Assembly: GCF_030936135.1 (NCBI RefSeq) | Contig: NC_082616.1 | Coordinates: 12,149,001-12,213,000 of the forward strand | Direction: 5' to 3' | Length of the DNA: 64,000 nucleotides | Source of the DNA: Gavia stellata | Lineage: Eukaryota; Chordata; Aves; Gaviiformes; Gaviidae | Shown here: positions 61,789-64,000 of the stretch, one piece after another | Layout of the letters: every line of letters starts with the position of its first letter | Numbering within the stretch: position 1 is the stretch's first letter | Translations under genes and position numbers: made by a program | The notes under the pieces: model-generated | Database searches by the model: none | The model's input: only the letters and a program-made list of their open reading frames with translations | Told to the model about the DNA's origin: nothing

Positions 61789-64000
61789 TTTCAAGCAATA
61801 GAAGATTTCCAAGCATTTTGCTTTCACTGTGGGGGTAAGGAAGCAGCTTCTTATCCCCAATGGATTAGGAAAGCTATTTTCTCCTTACTCTTTACACTTC
61901 GTTAACACTTAATGACAAGAGAAGATTCTTGAGGAATTCCCATCCACAGCAGGAGGAATGAGGATGACAAACGTTGCAGTAAATCATCCACTTATTGAAT
62001 CAGAGAGAAGGATGTATTTTGTTCTAATTGCTGGTTAATGCTGGCTTGAAATAAGCAGCAGTAATTAAATAGCAAAAATAATGGTAACATCATTAATAGG
62101 TTTAATTCTATCCCTCTATTTATGAGCACAAGGCACCCTGGTCTTCGTAATCCTAACTTTCACTCGCAACTGCATCCGTAAACCAAGCATTCCCAGAGCT
62201 GCACCCCATCTCTTTTGCCTTCCAGCGCTCTAGCCAGCCCAAATCTCAAAAGGATCGGCACTTCTCTCTCTCCTGCTCTGCTGCAAACACGCCACCCTAA
62301 CCCAGCAGAACAAGCTCCCGAGCGGCGACACAGGACGGTCAGGAAGGCGGAAAAAGTGCGTGCAGCAGGAGGAGTGTGCCGCACCGCTCCGCAACCCCTC
62401 CACTATTTTCTCACCCCCTAAGAAACCCTCCTGGAGCTCGGGAGGCAGCAGGGTTCACAGCCCACTGGGAGAAGGATACCACGGATCACTGCGGGTCATC
62501 ATGAACCCGTTGCCACTTAGGAAACCAGCACGCACAAGGGAGCTGGTTAGAGGTTAACAGCCCTAATAAACATCATTCTGCTATACCCTGAAGCTACTTC
62601 TGAAAGCAGCAAGCTGCTAGTGTCCGAGACACTGACCTCAATGCAAAGATTTAAATGAAAACCGCGTTTTTTTCCACATACAGCATTCTAAGGGTTTTGT
62701 TTGTAACTTCTTTCAGCTTTTTGCCCAGTAATAAGGGAATAAATACTTCAAAGAAATGGCACTTACGCAAGATTTACAGAAAACATAATTAATCTAACAG
62801 AACCACGGCAAAAGCCAAAATGTATTTCAACTCAATCACAGTTCCTGATAAGGCCACTAGAATAAGTACAACTGTTTTCAAAAATAAAGCCTAACAGTGG
62901 CTTCCGATCTCCAAGAAGAGATTTCTATCTGCTCTGTACTACAGTGCTTTTTTTTTTTAATGATGCAACAACATAGCCAATAGCAGCCCTCTAACTCTGG
63001 ATAATTAACACAGTAAATGAAGACATTTGTAGGAAGGACAGTAAGTGTTTCTAAAACATTGTTGTTTCTTGGACTTTCACTGTTCACGTCTACTTTGCAA
63101 TTTCTATGGGCCAGAGCCTTAACTGGTGTAACACAGTATAGCCCTTTTGAAGCGAAGACAGTGAAGATACACTGATTTACACACCCAAGTATCCGGAGGG
63201 AAAAACCCAATAGGTCAAAGAAATTGAATCACATTACTTCTCAAAAATTCTGTTACTTCATGTAAACATGCCCTGCTTTTTGCAAAGTATACATAATCTC
63301 TGGTTGCTTGATTTTCCCCAAGCCTTTTCAATTAGATCTTGAGTTTCTCTTCAGAGAAGTTAGGAGGAAATCCTTCCTTATTTTCCCAGGAAGAGTTCCT
63401 TTAAACTCTCGATAGCTACATATACACGTACAACAAAGGGCCGTGACAGTCATCAAAATGAGAACCCTTGAAATATCAATGGTGTTAGGGAAAAACCCAA
63501 AAGTTCTGGTATGCTCTTATTTGATCATGTTTATTCTCTGCAGAAACTGCCCAAGTATCTCTTTGAAGTGCTGGTATGGTGTAAGAGCATGTAATTGCTC
63601 CTCTTAATACCTGGGCTATGACTTGGCAAAATAAGACCAACATAGATTGTAACAGCAGTGCAGCACCCCAGATCCTGACCAATAAAACGGACTGCTCGAG
63701 AGATCAGATTAAACAACCAGAGCTGCAGTACAACAGGCAGAATATTTAAGAGCATGCAAACCGCCCTAAGTGAAGGGCAATAAGATACCTACGATTTTTT
63801 TTCTGATTTTTTCTTTGTTTTTTCCCTGTAAAATCAGGTAATGTTTACTCATCTTAAAGATAGATTGCGATGATAAAAACACATTAATAGCAGTGAGATA
63901 ATAAGCTAACAGGGGTGAAAAAGAGCATTACAAGGCTGTAAGTAACAGCTGGAGTTACTCAAGTGTATTAATCATTTGGAAAATTAAGCTTATTCACATA

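Larger units (their letters stand above)
59008..64000 (-). other. Upstream region of the GZF1 paralogue
   Basis: AT-rich sequence with no supported coding region, probably a 5' intron plus flanking DNA. A GC-richer patch at about 62200-62480 is a weak candidate for a first exon, but it is not a convincing CpG island. Homopolymers are present at 60930-60946 and 61769-61788. The promoter may be beyond the window. Confidence 0.5.

Overview
This is nuclear DNA of a vertebrate, most likely a bird. The reasons are spliced genes with short to medium introns and GT-AG junctions, CpG-island promoters, many G/C homopolymers, the 3' end of a CR1 LINE near 19.8 kb, and ZC3H6 lying next to the NAPB-GZF1 pair. 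In human these two groups are on different chromosomes (2q13 and 20p11). All identifications come from reading translated exons by eye against remembered families; no search was run.

Layout. (1) 1-13.4 kb, plus strand: the 3' two thirds of ZC3H6, with three CCCH fingers, a low-complexity middle and a large last exon full of DPR motifs. The intron between fingers 2 and 3 has minor-spliceosome AT-AC signals. (2) 13.4-16.7 kb: convergent intergenic DNA with no supported gene. (3) 16.7-25.5 kb, minus strand: a seven-exon gene for a vinculin/alpha-catenin superfamily protein of 1428 residues that I cannot match to a named gene. One 3252-nt exon encodes most of it and the last exons carry a recognisable vinculin-type tail. 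A CpG island with a ZNF143-type site and an X-box-like site lies upstream. (4) 26.7-38.7 kb, plus strand: NAPB (beta-SNAP), complete in 11 coding exons (296 residues), with a GC-AG intron and a G-rich minisatellite in intron 1. (5) 40.3-51.4 kb, minus strand: GZF1, complete (707 residues; BTB domain plus ten C2H2 fingers), starting in a CpG island. (6) 51.5-59 kb, minus strand: a tandem GZF1 paralogue. Its three downstream finger exons have exactly the same lengths as those of GZF1 (95, 168 and 158 nt). It also has an extra, phase-symmetric 939-nt exon carrying an acidic linker and five more fingers. (7) 59-64 kb: AT-rich sequence upstream of the paralogue, with no supported gene.

The genes are not a pathway. 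ZC3H6 is a nuclear RNA-linked CCCH protein, NAPB recycles SNAREs, GZF1 and its paralogue are sequence-specific transcription factors, and the vinculin-like protein is probably an actin or adhesion-type scaffold. The strongest candidates for something undescribed are the vinculin-like gene, which sits exactly where the two human synteny blocks meet, and the GZF1 paralogue with its optional second finger array.
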